Positions 10,640-20,892 of a stretch of DNA of 64,000 nucleotides are shown here, piece after piece; the stretch's first letter is position 1, and each line of letters opens with the position of its first letter. The position numbers were made by a program, and so were the translations under genes. The stretch covers positions 98,564,007 to 98,628,006 of the forward strand of contig CM042141.1 in assembly GCA_023376005.1 (NCBI GenBank), in the 5' to 3' direction. The notes beneath the pieces are model-generated. The model ran no database searches. It had not been told where the DNA came from and worked only from the letters and a program-made list of their open reading frames with translations. The DNA comes from Doryteuthis pealeii (lineage: Eukaryota; Mollusca; Cephalopoda; Myopsida; Loliginidae).

Positions 10640-10930
10640 ATTTTCCCTATAACAAGAATTATTATTCATGAATTATTTTACTATAAAGATGCATTGGAAA
10701 TAATGTCATTATGAAAATACATTAAAAAGGATTTTTCTATAAAAATGAATCGAGAATGATTTTACTATGAAAAGATACTGAACATTATTTCATTATAAAA
10801 ATGAATTGGAAATGATTTTACTATAAAAATGAATCGAGAATGATTTTACTATGAAAAGATACTAAACATTATTTCATTATAAAAATGAATTGGAAATTAT
10901 TTTACTATAAAAATGCATTGGAGATCATTT
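10640..10930. repeat. ~29 bp AT-rich minisatellite
   Basis: About ten units alternating between 'ttttactataaaaatgaat' and 'attatttcattataaaaatg' types, with linkers 'cgagaatga', 'tggaaatga' and 'gatact.aacatt'. The alternation gives a two-unit higher order of about 58 bp. Confidence 0.85.
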
Positions 10931-10984
10931 TCGAAAGTTGACAGTTGCTTACCTTAGCTTAGTATGGCACAGGGGGAAATGAGT

Positions 10985-11230
10985 TGATTAGTGTGGGTGA
11001 TTCCCGTGGCGTGGTGGCTAACGTGCTGGACTGCAATATCGTAGTGAACGAGTTCGAACTCCAATAGCGCTATTACGTTCACTTTCGAAATAAACCCTTG
11101 AGAAAAGCATAAATACCCTCACTCCCACCTGATATGAGTCAAATAGTACCACTGTTGTTCTTTTACAATGATGGCTTTGGCATTAGATCATCCCCGAAGG
11201 TTGATGTGCCATTAAATAAAAAAAACCAAG
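10985..11230 (+). mobile_element. tRNA-derived SINE with the family A 3' tail
   Basis: Head: CCGTGGCGTGGTGGCTAACG (box A) and ACGAGTTCGAACTCC (box B). A body with 'caaatagtaccactgttgtt' follows. It ends in TTTGGCATTAGATCATCCC...GGTTGATGTGCC and A-rich AACC sequence. The last ~45 bp match the 3' end of family A, which otherwise shares nothing with this element. Such tail sharing is known between SINEs and the LINEs that mobilise them. Confidence 0.75.
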
Positions 11231-11545
11231 CCGAGTTGATTGGGGTTGGGGGTGTTTTGTTTTGTTTTCTTTTTTTTGGGGGTACATGTCAATCCTTGTT
11301 GGGGTATTTTATGATGAAGTTCGTTTAACGGTTATGTGTGGTCGATTGGTTAGTTGTTTAATAGCATATCAACCCTTGTGGGTTATTCAATGCTAAATCT
11401 AGTTTTTATACATATATATATTATTTACTATTTCTCTGGGGAGTGTGGAGTAGTTCTTTATTGACATTAGTCCTAAGTCCATTCTGACCCGGGGTGGTAG
11501 TACATATTAGGGTCACATCTATGGGTCAAACAGATAGGTTTGTAG
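11228..11545. mobile_element. Rearranged family A pieces
   Basis: Two minus-strand 3' ends (about 11228-11310 and 11345-11400) are followed by a plus-strand internal piece (about 11440-11545: 'gggagtgtggagtag', 'ccattctgacccggggtggt', 'cacatctatgggtcaa'). The change of strand inside 150 bp shows nested insertion or rearrangement. 11546-12072 is AT-rich with no recognised feature. Confidence 0.6.
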
Positions 11546-12072
11546 AAACTACTCAAAACATGTAAATATAAACATACACAGTAAATCTGCCTAAAATCAA
11601 ATGAAACGCCTCAGCCTTCATAACGTACCAGTATTTCTATATTGAATAATTGTCTAAACTCCATTTTGAAGACAAAATATAGGATCAGCCTGTCATTAAA
11701 CATCCATCACTAAATAAGAATAATTATTCTAAACATTAATAGAAGTGATTTTACATCCTTTACTTTTAATAATGACCATCTTTGAACCGAAATGTATTGT
11801 GTGTAAGTAATGCTACTTTGACTCCTTTAAATATGAATAATTGTTACGATTAGAGTTGCCATTTTTTTTTCGGTACTTCTTGCAGTATAAAAAAGTATCC
11901 GATTTAATCCTTGTCTGTTGATCTGTCTGGGGTGGGGGGATCCTTCTGCTAATTACTCTAAGGTGTTTGATCACCTGGTTTAAATATATGTTCGTTCGTT
12001 TTCGCATTGGTCAATTCATTCACGGCCACTTAGAATAGTCTATAAGTATAAGTAGTGATGAGGCTTGATGAT

Positions 12073-12200
12073 TAGTATTATCTGCGTTATTTGGACTATT
12101 GTCTCCATCTTCATTGTTATCTGTACAACGCTTCTGCCGAAACGTTGTACATATAACATTGAAGATGAGGACAATAGTCCGAATAACGCAGATAATACTA
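12073..12200. repeat. Fold-back palindrome, ~58 bp arms
   Basis: The left arm (TAGTATTATCTGCGTTAT... to CTGTACAACG) is complementary to the right arm (AACGTTGTACATATAACA... to ATAACGCAGATAATACTA) around 12136, with a loop of about 12 bp reading CTTCTGCCGA. The right arm also matches the CGAAACGTTGTACATATAAC sequence at about 55365-55440 and its reverse near 56400-56475. So one arm is a dispersed element, and the palindrome probably arose by inverted duplication of it. Confidence 0.85.
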
Positions 12201-12576
12201 TATATTATTCGTTTAAGAAATATTTTTCATTAGATTCATGTAATTAATAAATTGGTCAAATTTTCATTAACTTTATCTATATTAATAAATGGAGCCTCAC
12301 TACTGCAGCTTAAGACGTTGACTATTTATTTGGTAGATATATTTACCGCTATTTATATGACTGATGAATACAGAGATACATATATATATACCATTGCAAA
12401 TATTTCACTTCCTTTTTTTAAAACAATATTTAGAATATATACTTTCATAATAACATAACATTATCTACATATTCTACTTAAAGGAGGTGGAATCAATGAA
12501 AGATTATGTTATAACAAGAACTTTTATTCAAAAAGGTGATATAAAAATAAAACAAAAATAGGAATCCATTCACACC

Positions 12577-12578
<2 letters not shown>

Positions 12579-12671
<93 letters not shown>
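12579..12671. repeat. (TA)n(TG)n compound microsatellite
   Basis: About 26 TA units run straight into about 20 TG units. Confidence 0.97.
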
Positions 12672-12675
<4 letters not shown>

Positions 12676-12756
12676 AAAAAGGGGTTGAAATGAATCCGAC
12701 AGAATAAGGTAAAATAAGGAATGAAAGAACAAAACTCAGACAAATATGTGTAGTAT

Positions 12757-13262
12757 ATTTCGCTGGAGGTTTGACCTCAGCTTCTTCTGCTTTTATTATA
12801 ATAAACTAGCAAAATAAAAAGACACCCTCCGGGCGATGTAAAAATAATTTTTTGAAAGATATTGCCTGAGGGAATGGGAGCTGAAAATTCAATGTCCTAG
12901 ACTGTGTACCATAAGTATGTAAAATCGTCAAATTTCTTAAAGGAATAAAAAAAAAAAAAAGAAAGAAAGAAAGACAATTTGAAATGGAAACAGTTCCGAT
13001 AACTTTAAATATTATATTAGAATAAAACAATCTCTATATAAATATATAACGCCGGGCATCTATTTATTGAAACAATAAGGACTGTCTAGCGTTGCATGCT
13101 CACATTTTGAGTATATTTATTCTATGTTATGACGTTGGATTATGTGTTGGGTAATGTGACGTAAGCAGTGACGTAATTTTTGTTACAGACAAAAACCGGA
13201 AGCGAATCTCCATTATTAATAGAAGCAGAAGAAACTGAGGTCAATCCTTCAGCGAAATATAG
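12757..13262. repeat. Inverted repeat pair flanking ~400 bp
   Basis: The ~45 bp near 12757-12800 (ATATTTCGCTGGAGGTTTGA..CTTCTTCTGCTTTTATTAT) reappears inverted near 13215-13262 (ATTAATAGAAGCAGAAGAAA..TCCTTCAGCGAAATATA). The spacer is AT-rich and noncoding. This could be a small inverted-repeat element or two head-to-head copies of one short element. Confidence 0.7.
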
Positions 13263-14290
13263 TCTATAGCCTTTTCTTTGTTTTTCTTTCTTTCTTTCTA
13301 TATTTGCTTTTTTTGTGATATGTACCACTTTTTTTCTCCCTTTCTTTCCTCATAATTACAGCAATATGGTCCATTAGTTATTCAGATGATAAGATATCTT
13401 ATGAATCAAAACGGAATGGTCCATTATTTATCTGAGGTGATGACAGGGCGTGATACACGTAGGTAGGTGCCTGCGTATTAATATATAGCTGTGGCAACGT
13501 CAGTGAGAATAAACTGCCACTTGAGCAAACGTAGACAACGTGTTTAATGTCATACCCAGGACATATTCTTTTTGGGGAGTATTATCCGTGTATTGGGGAT
13601 GCAGTCGCCTGTATTTCAGGCCTCCAAGTGGGGATAATGTGCTTGCTTTGAAAATTAGCACGAGAAAATGATGTCTTTTTATCTGACATCAAATAAGAAC
13701 CGCTGGCATTGTTGGGATGTGCGTAACTCAGTCGTGTTCAAAGCCGACCATTTGATCATAAGACTATCTGATTATATTTACGTAACTCCGTCGAGTAAAT
13801 AGATATTTACAATTTTACCTTTGTACGAGGCAAGACAACAACAGCAGGACATGTGTAAATATCAAATTCACTAAACAGGTCTTGCCTGATAACTTTACCC
13901 ACAGCATTCTTCTCATGTATTTATACATTCATTATTGCATACTGATTTATTCACATTAAAGCCCTTCATCCCGGTTGATATAGTCAAGCATTTCGGCTAT
14001 TATACCCTCCGGCCTTCTTCGGCAATAAATTGCTCCTTGGAAACATATGGTTCTCATTATATTTCACTTCCTAGAGGATATTCAACTAATTCGATTGTTA
14101 ATTCGTCTGTGTTCGTTAATATATCTTGTTAATACGTCCTTATGATGCGGCTTCTAGTTCACTGAACCGGAATGTATGAGTTTCAGTGCCTGGTCCAATG
14201 CTATCCAGGTAATCTGTCAATATAACCAATACTTATACATGCTTGACTTACGGGTTTAATTCGTTCTGCTCGTAACTCAATTTGCTCGTA
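13263..14290. other. Noncoding stretch, no feature recognised
   Basis: 13280-13500 is the partner of the 7.4-7.8 kb repeat. The rest has no gene. Near 13985-14035 a 'gcatttcggctattat...ggccttcttcggca' segment resembles the '...GAAGAAGGC...CCGAAA...' type of sequence often seen near the ends of invertebrate retroelements. I cannot assign it. Confidence 0.4.
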
Positions 14291-14294
14291 TACA

Positions 14295-14455
14295 TAATTA
14301 CCAACACCTCCACACGAGCAGAATGTGATTCGGGATCAATTTCTTAAGTGGAATTTAACAGGTGCTAAATTCAGAGTTTTCATTTTTCTAGACCGGTTGA
14401 TATATCAAGGTTAAAGAGCCCAGTTTGCCTTACTATTTGCTCATAACTGATAGAT
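14295..14455 (-). mobile_element. tRNA-SINE body, head missing
   Basis: Reversed SINE body ('accaacacctccacacgagc', 'gatcaatttcttaagtggaa', 'caaggttaaagagcccag', 'ttactatttgctcataactg'). Where its head should be, the hairpin element at 14461 begins, which suggests that element inserted into or replaced the head. Confidence 0.6.
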
Positions 14456-14460
14456 AATCT

Positions 14461-14619
14461 ATTTAAGTTCCACCAAAAATGGATCATCAGGGTTTATCGT
14501 AATTAATTTTTTTTTAAGTGTGCGAGGCTATAATTGTATTATTCACTTCTGCGGTTATCATTAATTTCTTAATTAATTCATTACGATAAACCCTGATGAT
14601 CCATCTATCTATACCTTTC

Positions 14620-14690
<71 letters not shown>

Positions 14691-14815
14691 TGTCTGTCTG
14701 TCTGTCTGTCTGTGTATGTGTGTGTGACATATTTCTATGTTATCAGAAGTGACATTGTAATTGTAATTTTGATGACGTTGTTATGGTAACAAAGTTTGCT
14801 TGTCACCACTCGTAA
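14461..14815 (+). mobile_element. Hairpin/microsatellite element, copy 1
   Basis: A ~120 bp hairpin (left arm GGATCATCAGGGTTTATCGT near 14480, right arm ACGATAAACCCTGATGATCC near 14583) is followed by (TA)n, (TG)n and (TCTG)n, then 'atcagaagtgacattgtaat' and 'gacgttgttatggtaacaa'. The same modules in the same order occur at 16480-16815. No coding capacity. Confidence 0.8.
14623..14713. repeat. (TA)n(TG)n(TCTG)n array
   Basis: Compound array forming the variable middle of the hairpin element. Confidence 0.95.
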
Positions 14816-15004
14816 ATGACCAAGTATGACATTATTATGATATTAAACATTGGATTTTTTTTTATTGTTAAAATAATAAAAGAATAATAGAAATTCAAAT
14901 CCAGGTTGATTAAAAAAAAAGATTAACACATTCATGGCAATACTTTTATGACATAACTTGAAGCGGCTACCCGACGTCGCTTGGGTAGAAATGAGGGGGG
15001 GGGG

Positions 15005-15240
15005 CAAAAAGTTAGTCTCGCAGATCTATTATTACTGAATCGTGAGTTAGATCCTCACTGCCCCATTAAACTCCCTTTGTAAAAAGACCTTCTGTTGATC
15101 CAGCTATGGGTTAAATAGAAAAATATGTTTTATAAAAAAAGACAACTGAGTATCCATTACGAATGAATTTATTTCAAAACTTTGTCGGCTTTAAATGACC
15201 TACCGAGGTTGATATGCCGTAAAACAAACAAACCTGTAAC
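15005..15240 (+). mobile_element. SINE head fragment plus family A 3' end
   Basis: About 15015-15085 matches a tRNA-SINE head (GCAGATCTATTATTACTGAA, then GTTAGATCCTCACTGCCCC, as in 20893-21010). About 15105-15240 is a 5'-truncated family A copy ('ctatgggttaaatagaaaaa', 'aaactttgtcggcttt', 'GGTTGATATGCCGTAAAACA'). 5' truncation with an intact 3' end is typical of target-primed reverse transcription. Confidence 0.65.
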
Positions 15241-15454
15241 CTGTGATCCGGCCGGTGGGAAGTCAGGAAGAAATGTGTACAGGCACTGAAAAGAAAAATT
15301 AATGTCTCCTATTTAAAGTACGTATTAAATGCAAAAAAAAAAGATCCATGCTGCTACTATTTAAATTTTATATTTTAATTTTCTTCTCGAATATAAATCA
15401 AATCTTCATAATTCTTTTTCAAAATGCAAGATCTGGCAATAGTGAATGTGTATA

Positions 15455-15790
15455 TATATTGATGAACTAGTGGAGGGCACCCGACCGGCAGGGAGACCAC
15501 GCCTATGCTTCAAAGATGTCTGCAAGAAAGACCTGAAGACATGCCGCATCGACATAGATACGTGGGAGGCGTGTGCAGAAGACCGTGCAACCTGGCGCCT
15601 CCTCGTCAAACAAGGAACAAAAAGAAGTGAAGAAAAGGAAAAAAGCTGCCACAGAAAAGAGGGCTAAAAGAAAGGAGAAACAGCAGCACCCCCAACACCC
15701 ACAGAAAGCATTACCTTTTGTTTGCAGCCACTGCACCAGAGACTGCCATTCAAGGATCGGTCTGTTCAGCCACTCACGTAGCTGTAAGTG
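15455..15790 (+). mobile_element. LINE ORF2 C-terminus with C2H2 finger
   Basis: The frame at 15455-15610 gives AGRPRLCFKDVCKKDLKTC, then WEACAEDRATWRLLVKQG. One frame over, 15605-15786 gives LPFVCSHCTRDCHSRIGLFS followed by HSRSCK and a stop at 15787-15789. This is the usual end of a widespread invertebrate non-LTR retrotransposon ORF2: the 'GRP..FKDVCKRDLK' segment followed by a C-x2-C...H-x4-C type zinc finger that probably binds nucleic acid. A frameshift near 15600 separates the parts. The rest of the reverse transcriptase is absent here. Confidence 0.85.
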
Positions 15791-15916
15791 AGAAAAGGAG
15801 AAAAAAACTACGCCATCGTCTAAAATAGACGGAAAGTTGCCCTTTATATATGTATAGATTTCAAACAGTCTCAACGTGTTCACCATCCCTGTTAATACAT
15901 TTTTGGAATCTCCCAC

Positions 15917-16259
15917 AGGTAATTTAAAAATGCTAATATTTCTTTGGGAATATGAACGTCATTATATCTAATAAAATATAAAGTCTTCGCGCTAAAAAAA
16001 GGGGGGCAAACGGCAAGAAGCAGGCGATACCTAGTCGAAACTATTACAGATGCGAACTATGCAGATAATCTAGCACTTCTAGCAGTGTCAGGTAATTAAA
16101 AATGTTAATATTTCTACGGGAATATGAACGTTATTAGATCTAATAAAATATGAAGTCTTCACGCTAAAAAAAGCGACAAGAGCCAAGAAGCAAGCGATAC
16201 CTAGTCGAAACTATTACAGATGCGGACTACGCAGATAATCTAGCACTTCTAGCAAATAC
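15917..16259 (+). repeat. ~172 bp tandem duplication inside LINE-B
   Basis: The block starting CAGGTAATTTAAAAATGC at 15916 is repeated from about 16088. Both copies contain 'gaatatgaacgt.atta', 'aagtctTCRCGCTAAAAAAA' and the reverse transcriptase core. They differ at a small number of positions, so the duplication came after insertion. Confidence 0.85.
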
Positions 16260-16651
16260 ACTACAGAAATCCATGGCAATATCCGTATAAGAAAGGGATG
16301 GGCTGCTATAGACAGATTATCGATCATATGGAAATATGATCTCTCTGATAAGACAAAGCGAGAATTCTTCGTGTCAGTGTTAGTGTATGGCTGTGAAACT
16401 CTAACGAAACACTTGGAGAAAAAAACTGAATGAGAACTCTACAAGGATACTACTTGCGGTCTTGAAATTTATTAGAAAGGTATAGAGGGATAACCTACTT
16501 AAGTTTCACCAAAAATGTATCATCAGTGTTAATCGTAATGAATTAATAAAAGAAATGTGCGAGGCTATAATTGTATTATTCACTTCCGCGGTTAATTTCT
16601 TGATTAATTCATTACGATTAACCCTGATGATCCATATATCTATACTTTACT

Positions 16652-16736
<85 letters not shown>

Positions 16737-17075
16737 TACTTTTCGATATCATCAGAAGTGACATTGCAATGGTAATTTTAGTGACGTTGTTATGGTAACA
16801 CAAGGTTTGCTTGTCACCCCACAAGAGAGCAACTGCACGACTACTTGCCTCCTATCACACAAACTCTCCAATTAAGACGAACTCGGAATTGCTGGAGAAG
16901 CAAGGACGAGCTCATAAGTGACGTTATTCTATGATCACCTACTAATGGACACACCATTGTGGGTTGGCCTGCAAAAAAACTACATCGATCAGCTCTTCCG
17001 GATACTGATTGATGCACAGAAGCGATGGCCGATAGGGATGGTTGGCGAGGAAGATTCATGGTAATCCGTGCTATC
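15970..17075 (+). mobile_element. LINE-B reverse transcriptase 3' part, nested insertion
   Basis: Fragments of a non-LTR reverse transcriptase. TDANYADNLALLA (about 16049) and TDADYADNLALLA (about 16221) sit where the catalytic YADD box belongs. Then come WAAIDRLSIIWKYDLSDKT and SVLVYGCETLTKHLEKK (thumb region), and after an insertion HDYLPPITQTLQLRRTRNC, SKDELISDVIL and ADRDGWR. The 'ggatggttggcgaggaag...gctatcagcacgacttggta' end is followed by a short GAT-rich tail near 17090. The 16480-16815 hairpin element splits it. YADN in place of YADD removes a catalytic metal ligand, and stops are present, so it is inactive. Confidence 0.85.
16480..16815 (+). mobile_element. Hairpin/microsatellite element, copy 2 (nested in LINE-B)
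   Basis: Same modules as 14461-14815: the hairpin TCATCAG.GTTAATCGTAAT ... ATTACGATTAACCCTGATGA, then (AT)n(GT)n at about 16655-16735, then 'atcagaagtgacattgcaat' and 'gacgttgttatggtaacaca'. It interrupts the LINE-B frame between its thumb region and the 'DYLPP' block, which proves it is a separate mobile unit. Confidence 0.85.
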
Positions 17076-17304
17076 AGCACGACTTGGTAATGATGGTGAT
17101 GATCTTTATTTTTATTCATTTTTTAAGTAGAATAAATATTACATCGACCACCTGGAGAAGATTCCTGTAATGTGTTGACAGGTATTCCGAACAGGTGGAG
17201 ACTTTAAAATCGTTATATCCTAAAGGAATTCGCATCGAAATGTTAACACTATTAAACACTGTATATCAACAGATACTACGATAGCGAGTCCAAAATTGTA
17301 CCCG

Positions 17305-17803
17305 CCCTGTCGGTTGGGGCGTTAGAATACACTAACTGCACCTCTGCAGAGGGAAAGACTCCCCCAATGGGGCCACCTGTTGCCGTGTGTGGTGATCCGT
17401 GATGCTTAAGGATGAACCCAGGTGGCTGAGCAGTCCATGACATGCAACACTCCACTTAGAACCTTACTTAGGCTAGACGGGTGGTTGGAGAGGCATCCTC
17501 CCAACAATCGGCTGGTCATGTCAAGCCCTAGCACCTATATGATTACCTCAACCCTTTTTATCATATGGGTGCTAGATGGCGGTGACTGATGGTGAGGTTC
17601 CAGTTCTGGGGAATGTGGAGCGCCCCTTTATCCCCATCACCTGAGTGGTAATACCTGTTAGAGTACCATCTATGGGTTAAATAGAAAAATGTTTATAAAG
17701 AAAATTGAGTATCCATTAAGAATGAATTTATTTCAAAACTTTGTCGGCATTAAATGTCCCACCGAGGTTTATATGCCGTAAAACAAACCAAACCAAACCA
17801 AAA
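17305..17803 (+). mobile_element. Family A element, near full length
   Basis: From CCCGCCCTGTCGGTTGGGGC through the hairpin (GGCATTAAATGTCCC...GGTTTATATGCC) to AAACCAAACCAAACCAAAAA. It is shorter than 28541-29135 by an internal deletion around 17585. It faces the next copy tail to tail. 17076-17304 has no recognised feature. Confidence 0.8.
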
Positions 17804-17874
17804 ATTTATAATATTCACGCGACCAGAGCAATTCAAGCCGTGAAAAGTACCAGTGTGGTTGGTAGTATCATGGG

Positions 17875-18480
17875 AGTTGGTTTGGTTTGATTTGTTGGAT
17901 TTTACGGCATGTCAACCCTTGTTGGGTTATTTTATGCCGCAGACGATTTTTTTATTCAGGCTTTATGGGTATTCAAAAAAAAATGTCCAACTCAATTTTT
18001 AACACAATTTCTTAAAACTCATTTTTCTATTTAACCCATAGATGGAACACTAATAGGTACAACCACTCTGGGTCAGGGTGGACTTGGGAGTAATGATGAT
18101 GAAGGGTACTCCACACTCCCCAGAGCTCCAAAATTGGAACTTCAACACTAGATACAGTTTAGTGTCATATACAGGACACTAAGACCTTCAGTCATCACCT
18201 TCTAGCACAAATATGATAAAAAGAGTTGGGAGTTTTCCATAAGAGCAATAGGGTTGGGACAATTATATAGTTGCTAGGGCTTGACATGACCAGCCGATTG
18301 ATTGAAGGGCCAAGTAGAGTGTTGCATATCAAGGACTACTCAGCCACCAGGATTCCATCTTTAAGCATTACGTGTCGCTAACCTCGGCCAACAGGGGACT
18401 CCATTTGGGGAATTTTACCCTTATACAGAGGGGCAGTTGGTGTATTCTTCTGTCCCAGCCGACAGGCCGGGAGTTGGGGT
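17875..18480 (-). mobile_element. Family A element, full length, inverted partner
   Basis: Begins with TTGGTTTGGTTTGATTTG and the hairpin GGCATGTC AACCC...GGGTT...ATGCC, and ends with the complement of CCGGCCTGTCGGCTGG near 18470. With 17305-17803 it forms an inverted pair separated by about 70 bp, able to fold into a ~500 bp duplex if transcribed. Confidence 0.8.
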
Positions 18481-18559
18481 GCTGTTGTCACTTTGTGCAT
18501 TGTTTTACTCCGTGTGTGTGATTTGAAAGTCGCACAAATAAACGTGCAACGTAGTTTAA

Positions 18560-18960
18560 TCCGGGACTTTTTTTTATTTACAAGTTCGAACCGGGCAATG
18601 ACGTCACAGAAGCAACCAAAAAAAAAACACTTGGAGACTAAAAGGTAAAGACGCAGTTAATCACCGTACAGTAACCAAATGGTTCAAGAAATGTCGCTCG
18701 GTTTGCAAAATCATGCCGTCAGGCAAGACTCAGCAGGCCTAAAGCCGTGGATTCTGAGACCGTAGATTCTGAAACTGCAGATTCCAAGCCATAGAGGAAA
18801 ATCTGGCGAGGCGAGATTGATATTTTGTGTGGTCCATCAACATCACGACCTCAAAAAAGTACCTGGTGATTCCGAATTGTGTCTCACTTAACCAAAATAC
18901 TGAAAGACTTTTGAGTTAACCCAGTATTATATAAATATGTTATTTAGTTTATCTTCTAAG
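18560..18960 (+). pseudogene. Tc1/mariner-type transposase N-terminal remnant
   Basis: Frame-hopping translation gives HRTVTKWFKKCRSVCKIMPS followed by GKTQQA, then a 'RPQKSTW..RIVSHLTKILKD' stretch. This resembles the paired helix-turn-helix DNA-binding half of transposases of the Tc1/mariner or DUF4817-like group (a 'xRTVxRWVKKF' helix, then a 'SPRKSTRR...' second helix). Several stops are present and no catalytic domain follows. The family call is tentative. Confidence 0.4.
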
Positions 18961-19589
18961 AACAAATCATAATAAAAAATCATAAGCTTAAAAGTGCGCC
19001 AAATTACAAAAAAGCTGTGCAGTAACCTTTATATTAAAGGTTATTCGTCGACAACTGTCCATTTAAATATCTAGTAAATAGATTCCTACTGCGAAATATC
19101 ACACATAAGAGCCAAACAAAACAATTATGAACACATATATTTGCGTGTAGACACTATAGACACAAACGTATTAAATAATGATCTCATTAGATATTTTTCG
19201 TATTCTCTATACAATATTATTTTTATTATAGATTTGACAATGCCTAAGTGCTTTTTTTCATACCAACAAAAAGTGTTGCGAGATTTTAAATTACGTTTTG
19301 GCTCACGGATTTCTGCTAAATTTTTCGGCTAATTTTATCTTTAAAAATACGTTTTATGAATAACATCATTATTCTTATGTGCATCCATAACTATACTTTT
19401 ATACGTCTATTATCCATAACCGGCATCGTACGCTGTTGGGAATTAGCCTGGACCATAGATGGAAATGTATTAAATAGCCATCCTTACTTCTTTCTGCTCT
19501 CTCTTTTAATGTCTTCTTCAAAAAGTCGTTGCTTCCCTTTCATCGGATGTCTTCGTCGGAGTCGTCTCTCTATTTGGTTCCGGGTTTGA
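18961..19589. other. AT-rich stretch without recognised feature
   Basis: Only short open frames without family motifs. 19590-19650 is a minus-strand family A 3' end (AACGGCATATC AAACTCTGTGGGTC ATTTAGTGCC). Confidence 0.5.
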
Positions 19590-19799
19590 GGTTGAGTTTT
19601 GTTTAACGGCATATCAAACTCTGTGGGTCATTTAGTGCCAAAATGAGTTTAAATAGAATTTGTCTTTCATATGAGTTTCGGGATTTAGGATATTTGTTTT
19701 TATGGTAGTATTTGGTTATGTTTGGTCAGTTTTTGGTGAAAGGGTTGATTTGGTCAGATCTTGATGAAAAGGTTCAAGATGTCCTCTGGTTTAATTATT

Positions 19800-20760
19800 T
19801 TGAAAACATTTGAAGCAACACATTTGTTTGTTGATTTTCCCAAGATATTTTATTCCATACACAGGAAAAATGAAACAAATACTTCTAGCATATGTTTTTC
19901 TTTCAAAAGAAACTGTTACCGCTAACATAATGCTCTGTAAAGACACGAACGCTATAGTTCGCTCACCTGACGGTGACACTGATTTCATTAACATTGTCGA
20001 TGGAGTCTTGAAAAGAGGTACACTGTGTTTGGATCATCGTAGTATAAGATGTACGCAAAAGCGTCACTTCTATTTATGAACTTACCCAATAACAGCAGGT
20101 ACTTTCCGGTAAAAATTGGCCAAAATTGGCCAGAAAGTATTTAAGATCGTTTGCAACTGTCGTCAAATCAATTTCTAGTTGAACTTTCTGATAGCAAGAC
20201 CTATCTTTTGGGTTAACATCAACGTTAATATATATAATGAAAAAATGTTTGCACACTAAAAAAACAAAAAACAAGAAGTAGACAAAATCCAGCAGAAACT
20301 ATGACCGATGCAGATAATGCAGTTGATCTAGCGCTTCTTTCAAATACATCTTCTCAAACCGGATCTCTGCTCTAAAGTCTGAAGCAGGCAGCAAGAGGCA
20401 TTGATCTCTACTCATATAAAACAGAGCTCTCCTTTTTTTTTTCATCAAGATGATGACATTTCCTTATTAAATGGCAAGCTACTGAAATTAGTTGACCAGT
20501 TCGTATATCTCGGTAGCAATATCTCATCTACTGAAAGCGATGTCAACATATTCGTAGGCAAAGAATGGACTGCTATGGACAGGTTGACGGCCATATGGAA
20601 ATCCTATCTCCCCTGATAAAACAAATCGAGAATTCTTCCAGACTGTATGGCTGCACTACAAAACGCTTGGGAAAAAGCTTCCATTCATCATCTCTGTACA
20701 GACACTGGATGCCGTCAGAAAGACTTTCCAATAGCGATGGCAGATAGGAATAAATAACAA
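19800..20760 (+). mobile_element. LINE-B reverse transcriptase fragment
   Basis: The frame at 19870 reads ETVTANIMLCKDTNAIVRSP followed by DGDTDFINIVDGVLKRGTL (palm region before the catalytic box). After a ~200 bp disrupted part comes ETMTDADNAVDLALLSNT near 20300, where YADD has become NAVD. Then LNGKLLKLVDQFVYLGSNIS, EWTAMDRLTAIWKSYL and the CADTGC-like end 'RHWMPSERLSNSDGR'. Same family as 15970-17075. Function was RNA-templated DNA synthesis at the target site; this copy is dead. The (CT)n array at 20821 follows where other copies encode RERV. Confidence 0.8.
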
Positions 20761-20818
20761 GTGAGGGAGGGTCAAAAGAATCCATTCTCTTGCAGATATA
20801 CATATACACACGCGCACA

Positions 20819-20820
<2 letters not shown>

Positions 20821-20889
<69 letters not shown>
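20821..20889. repeat. (CT)n microsatellite
   Basis: About 34 CT units just downstream of the LINE-B fragment and upstream of a SINE. Confidence 0.97.
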
Positions 20890-20892
<3 letters not shown>

